Origin: Clostridia bacterium
Lineage (GTDB): Bacteria > Bacillota > Clostridia > Oscillospirales > Acutalibacteraceae
DNA: 64,000 bases
Direction of reading: 5' to 3'
Assembly: GCA_017416485.1 (NCBI GenBank)
Contig: JAFQCH010000018.1
Location: 1 to 64,000, forward strand
In this document: positions 28,038 through 36,760 of the stretch, piece by piece
How the letters are laid out: the number at the start of each line of letters is the position of its first letter
How positions within the stretch are numbered: the first letter of the stretch is position 1
The notes under the pieces: model-generated
Databases searched by the model: none
Seen by the model: only the letters and a program-made list of their open reading frames with translations
Told to the model about the DNA's origin: nothing
Program-made: the position numbers and the translations under genes

Positions 28038-31000
28038 ATGACACCCTTCACCCATTTGCATTTACATACCGAATACAGTCTGTTGGACGGTGCCTGCCGC
28101 ATCAAACCTTTGATGAAACACGCAAAGGAACTGGGCATGACGAGCATCGCCATGACAGACCACGGGGTTATGTACGGAGCCATTGATTTTTACAAAGCGG
28201 CACATGATGCAGGCTTGCACCCGATCATCGGATGCGAGTGTTATGTTGCACCCCGAAGCCGACATGACAAGGTGCACGCTTATGACTCGGAGCGATTCCA
28301 TCTTGTTCTGCTTTGTGAAAATCAGACAGGATACCAGAATCTCATCAAAATGGTTTCCGCCGCATGGACAGAAGGGTTCTATACCAAACCCCGTATTGAC
28401 AGAGAGTTGCTCGAACAACACCATGAAGGCCTTATTTGTCTTTCTGCCTGTCTTGCAGGGGAAGTCCTGCAAAATCTCTTGAAGGACGACTACGAAAAGG
28501 CAAAAGAGGTCTGCTTGTGGTACAACAATCTGTTTGGACAGGGGAATTATTATCTCGAATTGCAGGATCACGGTCTGGAAGAACAAAAACAGACCAATCC
28601 TTTGCTCATCTGCCTTTCACGCGAAACGGGCATTCCGCTTGTTGTCACAAACGACTGTCACTATATCCGCAAGGAAGATGCCGAAATTCAGAAGATCCTC
28701 GTTTGCGTGTCCACAAAGCACACCATTGATGAGGACACGGGAATGGGATTCTCCACGGAAGAATTCTATGTCAAGTCCGGCGACGAAATGGCGGCATTGT
28801 TCCCCGAAATTCCCGAAGCGATCGAAAATACAAACAAAATTGCCGAACGCTGTCATGTGGATTTCAAGTTCGGCGACACAAAACTTCCCATATTCAAAGT
28901 CCCGAACGATCAGGATCATTTTGAATACTTCAAAGGTCTTTGCTATGACGGTATGATCCGCTGTTACGGTGAGAATTACCCGCAGGAATACATGGACCGT
29001 CTGAATTATGAACTCGGTATCATCAATCAGATGGGCTTTATTGACTACTTCCTCATCGTGTGGGACTACATCAACTACGCAAAATCCATCGGCATTCCCG
29101 TTGGCCCCGGCCGCGGCTCGGGTGCCGGCAGTATTGCCGCTTTTACCTGCGGCATCACCGACATCGACCCCATGCGTTACAGCTTGCTGTTTGAACGTTT
29201 TTTGAATCCCGAACGTGTCAGCATGCCCGACTTTGATATCGACTTCTGCTATGAACGCAGGCAGGAGGTTATCGACTATGTTGTCCGTCAGTACGGTGCA
29301 GACCATGTTGCGCAGATCGCAACCTTCGGCACCATGGCGGCAAAAGGTGCTGTGCAGGATGTCGGGCGCGTGCTCGGTATGTCTTTTGCAGATGTCAACG
29401 CCGTTAAAAAAGAAATCCCCGCAGAACTCGGCATGACCATTGAAAAGGCCTTGCAGAGTTCGCAGGATCTCAAAAAAATGTACGATTCCAATCCCGATGT
29501 CAAAAAACTCATTGACGTTTCCATGCAGGTTGAGGGAATGCCCCGCAACACGGGTATGCACGCGGCAGGTGTTGTTATTTGCGACCGTCCTGTTGATGAT
29601 TATGTTCCCTTGTTCAAATCGGGTGATTCCGTTGTTACACAGTATTACAAAGGATGGGTCGAAAAGTTAGGTCTTTTAAAAATGGACTTCCTCGGTCTGC
29701 GTACACTGACCGTTATCGCCGATGCCGAAAAGATGATCCACAAACGCGAACCCGATTTTGATATCCGTAAAATCGACATCGATGATGCCGAAACCTATAA
29801 AATGCTCGGCGAAGGCGGTACGTTCGCCGTGTTCCAGTGCGAATCGGGCGGTATCCGATCGCTGATGATCAACATGCAGCCGCGAAATCTTGAAGATATC
29901 ATTGCTGTTATTGCACTGTATCGTCCCGGGCCCATGGACTTCATTCCCGCTTACCTTGAAAACCGTGCACACCCCGATAAAATCACATATCATTGCCCCG
30001 AATTGCAGCCCATTCTTGATGTTACCTGCGGTGTTATCGTTTATCAGGAACAGGTTATGCAGATTTTCCGTGAACTTGCAGGTTATTCACTCGGTGCGGC
30101 TGATATGGTGCGTCGTGCAGTTGCAAAAAAGCAGGCTGATGTGCTTGCCGAACAGCGTAAATATTTTCTGTACGGTTCGGACGGCACAGACGGCGGCTCG
30201 AAGTGTGACGGTTGCTTAAAGCGCGGTATTTCCGAAGATGCCGCCAATGCCATTTTTGATGATATGGCATCGTTTGCATCCTACGCATTCAATAAGTCTC
30301 ACTCGGCTGCCTATGCACTTGTTACCTTCCAGACGGCTTATTTGCGCTGTCATTATCCAGCCGAATTCATGGCATCCATGCTTACAAGCGTGCTTTCCAA
30401 CACCGACAAGGTTGTCGCTTACATCGATGAATGTGCAAACCTCGGTATCGAAGTATTACCGCCGAGTGTCAATGAATCGGGCGAAAAGTTCACCGTTGTG
30501 GACGGTAACATTCGCTTCGGTCTGCTGGCAATCAAAAACCTCGGTGCCGGCTTCATCAGTTTCCTCATTCAGGAACGCGAAGAAAACGGCCCGTTCCACA
30601 GTTATTATTCCTTCTGCAAGCGCGTATATTGCAAGGAATTCAACCGCCGTTCGCTTGAAAACCTCATCAAAAGCGGTGCTTGCGATTGCTTCGGTCACAA
30701 TCGTCGGCAGATGCTTCTGATGATCGACGATATTTTGGCATCCCTTGAAAGCGACAAGAAATCCAAAATCGAAGGGCAGATCGGGTTCTTTGATTTGAGC
30801 GCAGACCTTGCGCAGGCAAGTGAACCGCCCGTTCCCGATGTCAAGGAACTGCCGGAACGCGAACGCTTGCAACTTGAAAAAGAAACCACGGGTATGTATA
30901 TGTCAGGCCATCCCATGACCGAATATGCAACCCTTTCCAAAAAACTCGGAAGTGCAAAAACATCTTCGCTGATGGCTTCCGACCTCAACGACCCCGAAAG

Positions 31001-31805
31001 CCCCTACCATGACGGCGACAAGATCCGTATTCTCTGTCTGTTGTCCACTGTCCGCAAGAAAATCACAAAGAACGACACCACCATGGCATTTTTGTCCATC
31101 GAAGATACGGCAGGATCCATTGAAGTTCTTGTATTTCCGAAGAAATACGAACAGTTTGCCGATCTTCTTGTGGAAGATACCGTTGTGCTGTTAACAGGGA
31201 AACTGTCTTTGCGTGATGACGAAGTGCCGAAACTCCTGCTTGAAGAAGTCGCATCCGTGGACGGCATGAAAGATGATGACGATCTGATTAAAAATTATCG
31301 TCTTCCGCCCATGGAATTCAAACCTTTGCAAAGAAGTCAGGGAAGTGCGGATGAACTTCCTCCGCCTCCACCCGTTGCAAGCAGTACCCCGTCTGCGGAT
31401 TATGATGCAGACTACGGTTATGTCTCGCCCGAAGATTACAACAATATCCCCGTACCCGATTACAATGACGTCCCGCCCGCAGCCCCGCCCGCACCCGAAA
31501 AGCCGAAACCCGTGATGCGTGCGTTGCCGAAGAAGCAATTGCCGGCACCGCAGGTTTCCGTTACGCATGACAATGCGAAAAAAGGTTTGTTCCTGCGCGT
31601 TGCAAGCCGCAACGGGGAAGTGCTCAACAAGGTAAAAAGCCTTTGCGGTATTTTTGAAGAAGACGGCACACTGCCTGTGATCTTCTATTATGCAGACGAA
31701 AAGCAATATGACTTTGCAAGCGGCCTTCGCACAGAATGGAATGAACCGCTGGCATTCTGTCTTGCCACTTTATTGGGCGAAAAAAATGTCGCCGCAAGGC
31801 TGTAA
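28038..31805 (+). CDS. dnaE: DNA polymerase III subunit alpha DnaE
   Basis: The 1255-residue replicative polymerase has an N-terminal PHP domain (about 1-210: HLHTEYSLLDG, MTDHGVMYG). The Pol III palm contains GPGRGSGAGS and PDFDIDF (about residues 398-404), which supplies catalytic aspartates. A helix-hairpin-helix region precedes an OB-fold domain (about 990-1085). Between the OB fold and a C-terminal ~90-residue domain lies an unusual linker rich in Pro, Asp and Tyr (about 1105-1180). The gene starts 6 bp after araD, with ACGGAG as RBS, so it seems to share transcripts with the arabinose genes. It is not the PolC type. Confidence 0.95.
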   Translation: MTPFTHLHLHTEYSLLDGACRIKPLMKHAKELGMTSIAMTDHGVMYGAIDFYKAAHDAGLHPIIGCECYVAPRSRHDKVHAYDSERFHLVLLCENQTGYQNLIKMVSAAWTEGFYTKPRIDRELLEQHHEGLICLSACLAGEVLQNLLKDDYEKAKEVCLWYNNLFGQGNYYLELQDHGLEEQKQTNPLLICLSRETGIPLVVTNDCHYIRKEDAEIQKILVCVSTKHTIDEDTGMGFSTEEFYVKSGDEMAALFPEIPEAIENTNKIAERCHVDFKFGDTKLPIFKVPNDQDHFEYFKGLCYDGMIRCYGENYPQEYMDRLNYELGIINQMGFIDYFLIVWDYINYAKSIGIPVGPGRGSGAGSIAAFTCGITDIDPMRYSLLFERFLNPERVSMPDFDIDFCYERRQEVIDYVVRQYGADHVAQIATFGTMAAKGAVQDVGRVLGMSFADVNAVKKEIPAELGMTIEKALQSSQDLKKMYDSNPDVKKLIDVSMQVEGMPRNTGMHAAGVVICDRPVDDYVPLFKSGDSVVTQYYKGWVEKLGLLKMDFLGLRTLTVIADAEKMIHKREPDFDIRKIDIDDAETYKMLGEGGTFAVFQCESGGIRSLMINMQPRNLEDIIAVIALYRPGPMDFIPAYLENRAHPDKITYHCPELQPILDVTCGVIVYQEQVMQIFRELAGYSLGAADMVRRAVAKKQADVLAEQRKYFLYGSDGTDGGSKCDGCLKRGISEDAANAIFDDMASFASYAFNKSHSAAYALVTFQTAYLRCHYPAEFMASMLTSVLSNTDKVVAYIDECANLGIEVLPPSVNESGEKFTVVDGNIRFGLLAIKNLGAGFISFLIQEREENGPFHSYYSFCKRVYCKEFNRRSLENLIKSGACDCFGHNRRQMLLMIDDILASLESDKKSKIEGQIGFFDLSADLAQASEPPVPDVKELPERERLQLEKETTGMYMSGHPMTEYATLSKKLGSAKTSSLMASDLNDPESPYHDGDKIRILCLLSTVRKKITKNDTTMAFLSIEDTAGSIEVLVFPKKYEQFADLLVEDTVVLLTGKLSLRDDEVPKLLLEEVASVDGMKDDDDLIKNYRLPPMEFKPLQRSQGSADELPPPPPVASSTPSADYDADYGYVSPEDYNNIPVPDYNDVPPAAPPAPEKPKPVMRALPKKQLPAPQVSVTHDNAKKGLFLRVASRNGEVLNKVKSLCGIFEEDGTLPVIFYYADEKQYDFASGLRTEWNEPLAFCLATLLGEKNVAARL

Positions 31806-31838
31806 AAGTCGCTTTTGTGTCAAATTGTGAAAATAAAG

Positions 31839-31864
31839 GACTGTTAAGTCTTGACAAAACAGTC
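31839..31864 (+). promoter_or_regulatory. Inverted repeat over the pfkA -35 region (possible operator)
   Basis: GACTGTT (31839-31845) and AACAGTC (31858-31864) are perfect inverted arms around a 12-nt centre that contains most of the -35 box. It could be a repressor site or a weak dnaE hairpin; no T-run follows. Confidence 0.45.
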
Positions 31865-31879
31865 AATTCGGACTATTAT
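31851..31879 (+). promoter_or_regulatory. Predicted pfkA promoter
   Basis: TTGACA (31851-31856), 17 nt, TATTAT (31874-31879). Confidence 0.75.
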
Positions 31880-31923
31880 ATATTGAACAAAAAATGTTAT
31901 TATTCCTTCAGGAGGATCTACCC

Positions 31924-32913
31924 ATGAAAACAATTGCCGTACTTACCAGCGGCGGCGACGCCCCCGGCATGAATGCTGCAATCCGTGCCGCAGTTCGCAC
32001 AGGCTGTGAAAACAATGTAAAAATGCTCGGCATCCGCCGCGGATTCAAAGGCCTTATGGAAGGCGATATGTATGAAATGAATCTGCGCAGTGTTTCCGAT
32101 ATCATTCATCGCGGCGGCACGATGCTGTATTCCGCACGCAGCACTGAATTTGCCACCGAAGAAGGCATGGCAAAGGCTATTGAAGTATGTAAGGCAAACA
32201 ACATCGAAGGCATCGTTGTCATCGGCGGCGACGGTTCTTTCAGAGGTGCACGTGACCTTTCCGTCAGAGGCATCAACTGTGTCGGTGTTCCCGGAACCAT
32301 CGACAATGATATTGCATGCTCTGATTACACCATCGGTTATGACACTTGTCTGAATACCATCATGGATATGGTTGACCGCATCCGTGATACAACCGAATCG
32401 CATGACCGTTGTTCCGTTGTTGAAGTGATGGGCAGAAGAGCAGGTTTCCTTGCTCTGAATGCAGGTATCGCTGTCGGCGCTACCTCCATTCTCATTCCCG
32501 AAATTGAATTCAATATTGAACGCGACATCATCGACCGCATGCGTCGTACCATGAAGACCGATAAAAAGCACTTCATCATTGTTGTTGCGGAAGGCATCAC
32601 CGAAAAGCTCGAAGAACAGGGCATCAACGGTGTTAATGCTCTTGCAAAATACATTCAGCATACTCTCGGTGTTGAAAGCCGTGCAACCGTTCTCGGTCAC
32701 GTACAGCGCGGTGGTTCCCCCTCTGTCAAAGACCGCGTAGTCGGCAGTCAGATGGGTTCTTATGCAACGCATCTTCTTCTCAACGGCATCGGCAACCGTG
32801 TTGTTGCTATGAAGAAAGAAGATATCATCGACTATGATATCGTCGAAGCGCTCAACATGAAGAAAGTCATTGACCGTGAACTTTACAACACGGCAATGGA
32901 AATCTCCATCTGA
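31924..32913 (+). CDS. pfkA: ATP-dependent 6-phosphofructokinase PfkA
   Basis: The 329-residue enzyme phosphorylates fructose 6-phosphate in glycolysis. TSGGDAPGMNAAIRA, GGDGSFRGA, TIDNDI with the catalytic Asp, and MGRRAGFLALNAG are all present. Gly rather than Asp after GGDG marks it as the ATP-using form, not the pyrophosphate one. ATG 31924 follows AGGAGG closely; a frame opening at 31894 is not needed. It has its own promoter and terminator. Confidence 0.95.
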   Translation: MKTIAVLTSGGDAPGMNAAIRAAVRTGCENNVKMLGIRRGFKGLMEGDMYEMNLRSVSDIIHRGGTMLYSARSTEFATEEGMAKAIEVCKANNIEGIVVIGGDGSFRGARDLSVRGINCVGVPGTIDNDIACSDYTIGYDTCLNTIMDMVDRIRDTTESHDRCSVVEVMGRRAGFLALNAGIAVGATSILIPEIEFNIERDIIDRMRRTMKTDKKHFIIVVAEGITEKLEEQGINGVNALAKYIQHTLGVESRATVLGHVQRGGSPSVKDRVVGSQMGSYATHLLLNGIGNRVVAMKKEDIIDYDIVEALNMKKVIDRELYNTAMEISI

Positions 32914-32939
32914 TTTGTCAAAAAAAGATTTAACTGTAA

Positions 32940-32975
32940 AAAAACGGAATCCGTACTTGCGGATTCCGTTTTTGT
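32940..32975. terminator. Bidirectional terminator between pfkA and coaX
   Basis: AAAACGGAATCCG (32941-32953) pairs with CGGATTCCGTTTT (32960-32972), flanked by A- and T-runs. It serves both convergent genes. Confidence 0.88.
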
Positions 32976-32979
32976 GATT

Positions 32980-33744
32980 TTAACTGTTCTTTTCATAAAT
33001 CTTCATAAGACCTTTCAGTAACAGATCTTCGTCGATAATGATTTCATTTTTACAAAGCGGGGCAATCACGGTAGAAAGTCCGCCTGTTGCAACAACCGTG
33101 CACTTTTCTTTGAGTTCATCGTTTATTCTTTCAATCAATCCGTCCAGCATACCTGCATTGCCGTAAAGCAAGCCGCTTTTTATGCAATCAACGGTGTTGC
33201 TTCCGATCACTTTTTTCGGTTTTTCAAAAGCAATTTTTGAAAGCTGGGAAGTTCTGCTGATGAGTGCATCGTGTGATACTGCAAGACCGGGAATAATCAT
33301 ACCGCCGATATACTGCTTGTCTGCATCAATAACCGAAACGGTGGTTGCCGTGCCCATGTCGATAATAATAAGCGGTGTGGGATATTCACTGATGCCTGCC
33401 ACTGCATCCACCACAAGGTCGGAGCCGAGCTGGCTGGGATTGTCGATCATAATGCTCAAGCCTGTTTTGATGCCGGGGCCGATGATGAGGGGCGTTATGC
33501 TGAGATATTTTTCGACAGCGGTTTTAACGGTATTTGTAACAGCGGGCACAACCGAAGAAAGAATGGAGCCGGTAATGTCCTCTTTCTTGATATCGTTCAT
33601 TTCAAATGCGGTTTTGATGGTTACCACATATTCAAGAACGGTGGCTGTGTGATTGGTTGAAAGCCGTTCGCGGAAAATAACTTTTTTATCATCAAAACAG
33701 CCGATCACTATGTTTGTGTTGCCGATATCGATTGCAAGAATCAT
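32980..33744 (-). CDS. coaX: Type III pantothenate kinase CoaX
   Basis: The 254-residue ASKHA-fold kinase phosphorylates pantothenate in the first step of CoA synthesis and is insensitive to CoA feedback. ILAIDIGNTNIVIG is the N-terminal phosphate motif; GSDLVVDAVAG and IIIDMGTATT are the second and third signatures. It is downstream of an ECF S-component gene by 9 bp. coaBC is divergently placed beyond, so the three genes form a pantothenate-to-CoA block. Confidence 0.94.
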   Translation of the reverse strand: MILAIDIGNTNIVIGCFDDKKVIFRERLSTNHTATVLEYVVTIKTAFEMNDIKKEDITGSILSSVVPAVTNTVKTAVEKYLSITPLIIGPGIKTGLSIMIDNPSQLGSDLVVDAVAGISEYPTPLIIIDMGTATTVSVIDADKQYIGGMIIPGLAVSHDALISRTSQLSKIAFEKPKKVIGSNTVDCIKSGLLYGNAGMLDGLIERINDELKEKCTVVATGGLSTVIAPLCKNEIIIDEDLLLKGLMKIYEKNS

Positions 33745-33753
33745 ACTGTTACC

Positions 33754-34365
33754 TCATTTTAATTTTATTACTTTTGATTTATATAGTATGGAACCGATAG
33801 AACCTGTTATAACCGTGCTTGCAAGGATTTCGAAAATTGCATTGATGCCGACAAAAGTGCAAATGAAAACAATCACATTTTTGCCACCCATCAATTCCTG
33901 TAAGTAAGTCGTGTTGCCGAACAGTAAAACCAAAGCCCCCATAAACAGCAGGGTGTTGAGAAACGCGGCAAGAAAGCCCGTAATAAAGCAAGAAATTTTT
34001 TCACCGATTTTTTTTACCATGAATTTGTGCAGCAGACCGATGATAAGTCCGTCGAGAACTCTCGGCACAAAGCGTTGCACAAACGCAAGAACGGGATTCA
34101 ACTGAAACAACGCAGCACCCATTGCGCTTACGCCACCAACTCCGATGCACTGCAAAAAGCTTGTAATTCCGAAAACGGCTCCCATGGCTAAACCGCCTGC
34201 GGGGCCAAGTGCAATTGCCGCGATTCCGAGCGGAATCACATTCAGAGTGATAGCAAGAGGACCAATGTTGAGGTAGCCAAGCGGAGTAGTTGACATGATG
34301 ATCATGATTGCTGTAAACAAAGCAAGCAATACAAGTCTTGTAACTTTTTCGTTTGATTTAGTCAT
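33754..34365 (-). CDS. ECF transporter S-component, probably for pantothenate
   Basis: The 203-residue protein has about six transmembrane helices. The features PLGYLNIGPLAITLNVIPLG and ALGPAGGLAMGAVFG are typical of the substrate-binding subunit of energy-coupling factor transporters. The family needs the shared EcfA/A'/T module, which is not in this window. Pantothenate is the likely substrate because coaX follows at 9 bp and coaBC is next door; the sequence alone does not prove it. ATG 34365 has AGGAGGT upstream on the minus strand, and an upstream in-frame start at 34398 has none. Confidence 0.82.
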   Translation of the reverse strand: MTKSNEKVTRLVLLALFTAIMIIMSTTPLGYLNIGPLAITLNVIPLGIAAIALGPAGGLAMGAVFGITSFLQCIGVGGVSAMGAALFQLNPVLAFVQRFVPRVLDGLIIGLLHKFMVKKIGEKISCFITGFLAAFLNTLLFMGALVLLFGNTTYLQELMGGKNVIVFICTFVGINAIFEILASTVITGSIGSILYKSKVIKLK

Positions 34366-34470
34366 ATGCAGACCTCCTGAAGATGTTATTATTCTCAAAT
34401 GAGATACAATACAACATCAGTATAACATATTTTTTTTGCTGTGTATATATCTTTTTTTTCAAATATATGC

Positions 34471-34476
34471 TATACT
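34471..34476 (+). promoter_or_regulatory. Extended -10 element of coaBC
   Basis: TGCTATACT at 34468-34476 has an extended -10 form in a very T-rich spacer; no good -35 box is seen. Confidence 0.45.
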
Positions 34477-34516
34477 TTAAAAGCAAATTTAATTTTTTTT
34501 ATAAAGGACTGAGATT

Positions 34517-35713
34517 ATGCTGAACGGAAAAACCGTAGTGCTTGCTGTTACAGGCAGTATCGCCGCATACAAAATCGCAAATCTTGCAAGAATGTTGAAA
34601 AAACTGCATTGCAATGTGCAGGTTCTTATGACGCAGAATGCAACAAACTTTATAAATCCCATCACCTTTGAATCTCTCACGGGGCAGAAGTGTCTGATCG
34701 ATACCTTTGACAGAAATTTTGAATTCAGTGTCGAACATGTAGCCCTTGCAAAAAGAGCAGATGTTGTGCTTGTGGCTCCTGCCTCTGCCAATGTAATCGG
34801 AAAAATTGCCAACGGCCTTGCCGATGATATGCTCACAACCACCGTTATGGCTTGTCCTTGCAAAAAAATCGTTTCCCCTGCGATGAATCATAACATGTTC
34901 CACAATCCCATTGTCAAGGATAATATTGAAAAACTTAAAAAATTCGGATATGAAATCATTGAGCCCGACCACGGAATGCTGGCGAACGGCGACACGGGGG
35001 ACGGCAGAATGCCTGACGAGGAAGTGCTTCTTGAATACATTCTCAAAGAAATTGCTTTTAAAAAAGATCTTGCCGGCAAAAAAGTGCTTGTAACAGCCGG
35101 CGCAACAAGAGAAAGCATTGACCCTGTGCGCTTCATCACCAATCATTCAAGCGGCAAAATGGGCATTGCGTTGGCAAAGGCGGCAGTTTTAAGAGGTGCA
35201 GATGTGACTCTCGTGGCGGCACATACGGATGTTGCATTGCCGATGTTTGTGAAGACTGTCAAAGTAAAATCGGCAGAAGATATGTTCTGTGCGGTAACGG
35301 AAAATATGCATGCATACGATTGTATTATCAAGGCGGCTGCAGTTGCCGATTATACGCCTGTTACGGTTGCTGACGGTAAAATCAAAAAGACAGACAGCAA
35401 TATGGCAATTGAACTTAAGCGTACAAAGGACATTCTTGCCTATCTCGGCGAACACAAAAAAGACGGACAATTCATCTGTGGCTTTTCAATGGAAACCGAC
35501 AATGTTCTTGAAAACTCAAGAAAGAAACTCACAAAGAAAAACTGTGATATGATTTGTGCCAATTCGCTCAGAACACAAGGTGCAGGCTTCGGCACGGATA
35601 CAAACGTTATCACGCTGATAACAAAAGACGCAGAAACCGAACTTCCGATTCTTTCAAAACAGGAAGCCGCACACAGAATTTTAACAGAAATTTTCGGGAC
35701 GGAAAATCAGTAA
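34517..35713 (+). CDS. coaBC: Bifunctional phosphopantothenoylcysteine decarboxylase/synthetase CoaBC
   Basis: The 398-residue protein joins CTP-dependent 4'-phosphopantothenate-cysteine ligation to FMN-dependent decarboxylation. The flavoprotein domain (about 1-175) shows AVTGSIAAYK, APASANVIGKIANG and PAMNHNMF with the catalytic Asn. The CoaB part (about 185-398) shows VTAGATRESIDPVRFITN and HSSGKMG. Length is normal. It diverges from the ECF-coaX pair. Confidence 0.95.
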   Translation: MLNGKTVVLAVTGSIAAYKIANLARMLKKLHCNVQVLMTQNATNFINPITFESLTGQKCLIDTFDRNFEFSVEHVALAKRADVVLVAPASANVIGKIANGLADDMLTTTVMACPCKKIVSPAMNHNMFHNPIVKDNIEKLKKFGYEIIEPDHGMLANGDTGDGRMPDEEVLLEYILKEIAFKKDLAGKKVLVTAGATRESIDPVRFITNHSSGKMGIALAKAAVLRGADVTLVAAHTDVALPMFVKTVKVKSAEDMFCAVTENMHAYDCIIKAAAVADYTPVTVADGKIKKTDSNMAIELKRTKDILAYLGEHKKDGQFICGFSMETDNVLENSRKKLTKKNCDMICANSLRTQGAGFGTDTNVITLITKDAETELPILSKQEAAHRILTEIFGTENQ

Positions 35714-35744
35714 ACTGTTTGCTTTGGTGATTTTGATATAAACA

Positions 35745-35774
35745 AAAGGCTCCGCGTGCAAAGCGGAGCTTAAT
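35745..35774. terminator. Bidirectional terminator between coaBC and the TIM-barrel gene
   Basis: GCTCCGC (35749-35755) and GCGGAGC (35763-35769) form the stem, with A- and T-rich flanks. Confidence 0.75.
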
Positions 35775-35788
35775 TTTATGTATCTGTG

Positions 35789-36574
35789 TTATTCGGCGCA
35801 CTTTGCTGCAAGCTCGTTCATATAAGCCCAGCTTTCTTCCGTTGCCTTGAACGGATCGTTGTCCACCCAGTCAATATCCTGCTCATAAACAATGTAGGGA
35901 ATACCGAGCTTCTGACAAGCCTTGTAGCAATCTTCAAGATTCACAAGTCCTTTGCCGAGGGAGCAGAACTTGCGTTCACCGTCGGGCAAAATATAATCTT
36001 TAAAGTGCAGAACTTTGACTCTGCCTTTTATTTTTTCAAGATATTCGGCAGGGTTCACACCGGCATAGTGCATCCATGCCACATCGGGAATAAACCAGAA
36101 TAAATCGGGGTCGGTTTCTTCCAGCAGAATGTCCATAATGGTCTTGTCGCCGTCCACTTTTTTGAACTCAAAATCGTGGTTGTGATAGCAAAAACGTTCA
36201 CCGCGCTCACGCATAGCTTTGCCGATTTCGGTAGCTTTGGCTATGAATGCACGCACAGCCTCTGCGGATTCCCTTGCTTCGCCCGGCATACCGCCGATGC
36301 CCATGCAATCGCAGTCAATAAGCTTGTGTTCATCGATCATAGCATCAAGGTCATTGAGCATTCTGTTGAAATCCTTGTGTGTGACACAAACATCCATATC
36401 GTATTTTCTGACAATATCAGCCGTGGTTTGCGGATCAATGGGTCCGATTCCCGAAATCTGAATCACACGGACGCCCATATTATGCAATCTTTTGAGTGTT
36501 GCATCAAAATCTTGGGCGGTCTGAATATGATCCCTGAGTGTATAAAGCTGAATTCCCAATTTTATATCTGCCAT
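35789..36574 (-). CDS. Sugar phosphate isomerase/epimerase family protein
   Basis: The 261-residue TIM-barrel protein resembles the IolE/xylose-isomerase-like family. GIQLYTLRDHIQ at the start is typical. YHNHDFEF, PDVAWMHYAG and KVLHFKDY hold likely metal ligands. It probably acts on a sugar or inositol derivative. ATG 36574 is preceded by CGGAGGT on the minus strand; the longer frame to 36745 would run through the shared promoter region. Confidence 0.85.
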   Translation of the reverse strand: MADIKLGIQLYTLRDHIQTAQDFDATLKRLHNMGVRVIQISGIGPIDPQTTADIVRKYDMDVCVTHKDFNRMLNDLDAMIDEHKLIDCDCMGIGGMPGEARESAEAVRAFIAKATEIGKAMRERGERFCYHNHDFEFKKVDGDKTIMDILLEETDPDLFWFIPDVAWMHYAGVNPAEYLEKIKGRVKVLHFKDYILPDGERKFCSLGKGLVNLEDCYKACQKLGIPYIVYEQDIDWVDNDPFKATEESWAYMNELAAKCAE

Positions 36575-36605
36575 AAAAGAACCTCCGTAAAACTTCATTA
36601 TTTTC

Positions 36606-36633
36606 AGTATATCATACTCAAAAAATATCGCAA
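36606..36633 (-). promoter_or_regulatory. Predicted promoter of the 35.8-kb epimerase-like gene
   Basis: On the minus strand TTGCGA (36628-36633), 16 nt, TATACT (36606-36611). Confidence 0.5.
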
Positions 36634-36701
36634 GTCTTTTTCCTTGCTCTTTTCGCACAAAAATAACGGGCAGAATTTGTATATTATTTTTAAAATAATC
36701 T

Positions 36702-36730
36702 TTGACAAAGAAAACAGAAAATGGTAAAAT
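36702..36730 (+). promoter_or_regulatory. Predicted promoter of the secreted phosphoesterase
   Basis: TTGACA (36702-36707), 17 nt, TAAAAT (36725-36730). Confidence 0.75.
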
Positions 36731-36760
36731 ATTTTTACTAAACATAAAGGAGTAAAGAAA

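Noticed and set aside
31806-31923. dnaE terminator
   Set aside because: The only inverted repeat (31839-31864) has no T-run and overlaps the pfkA promoter, so I list it as a possible operator instead.
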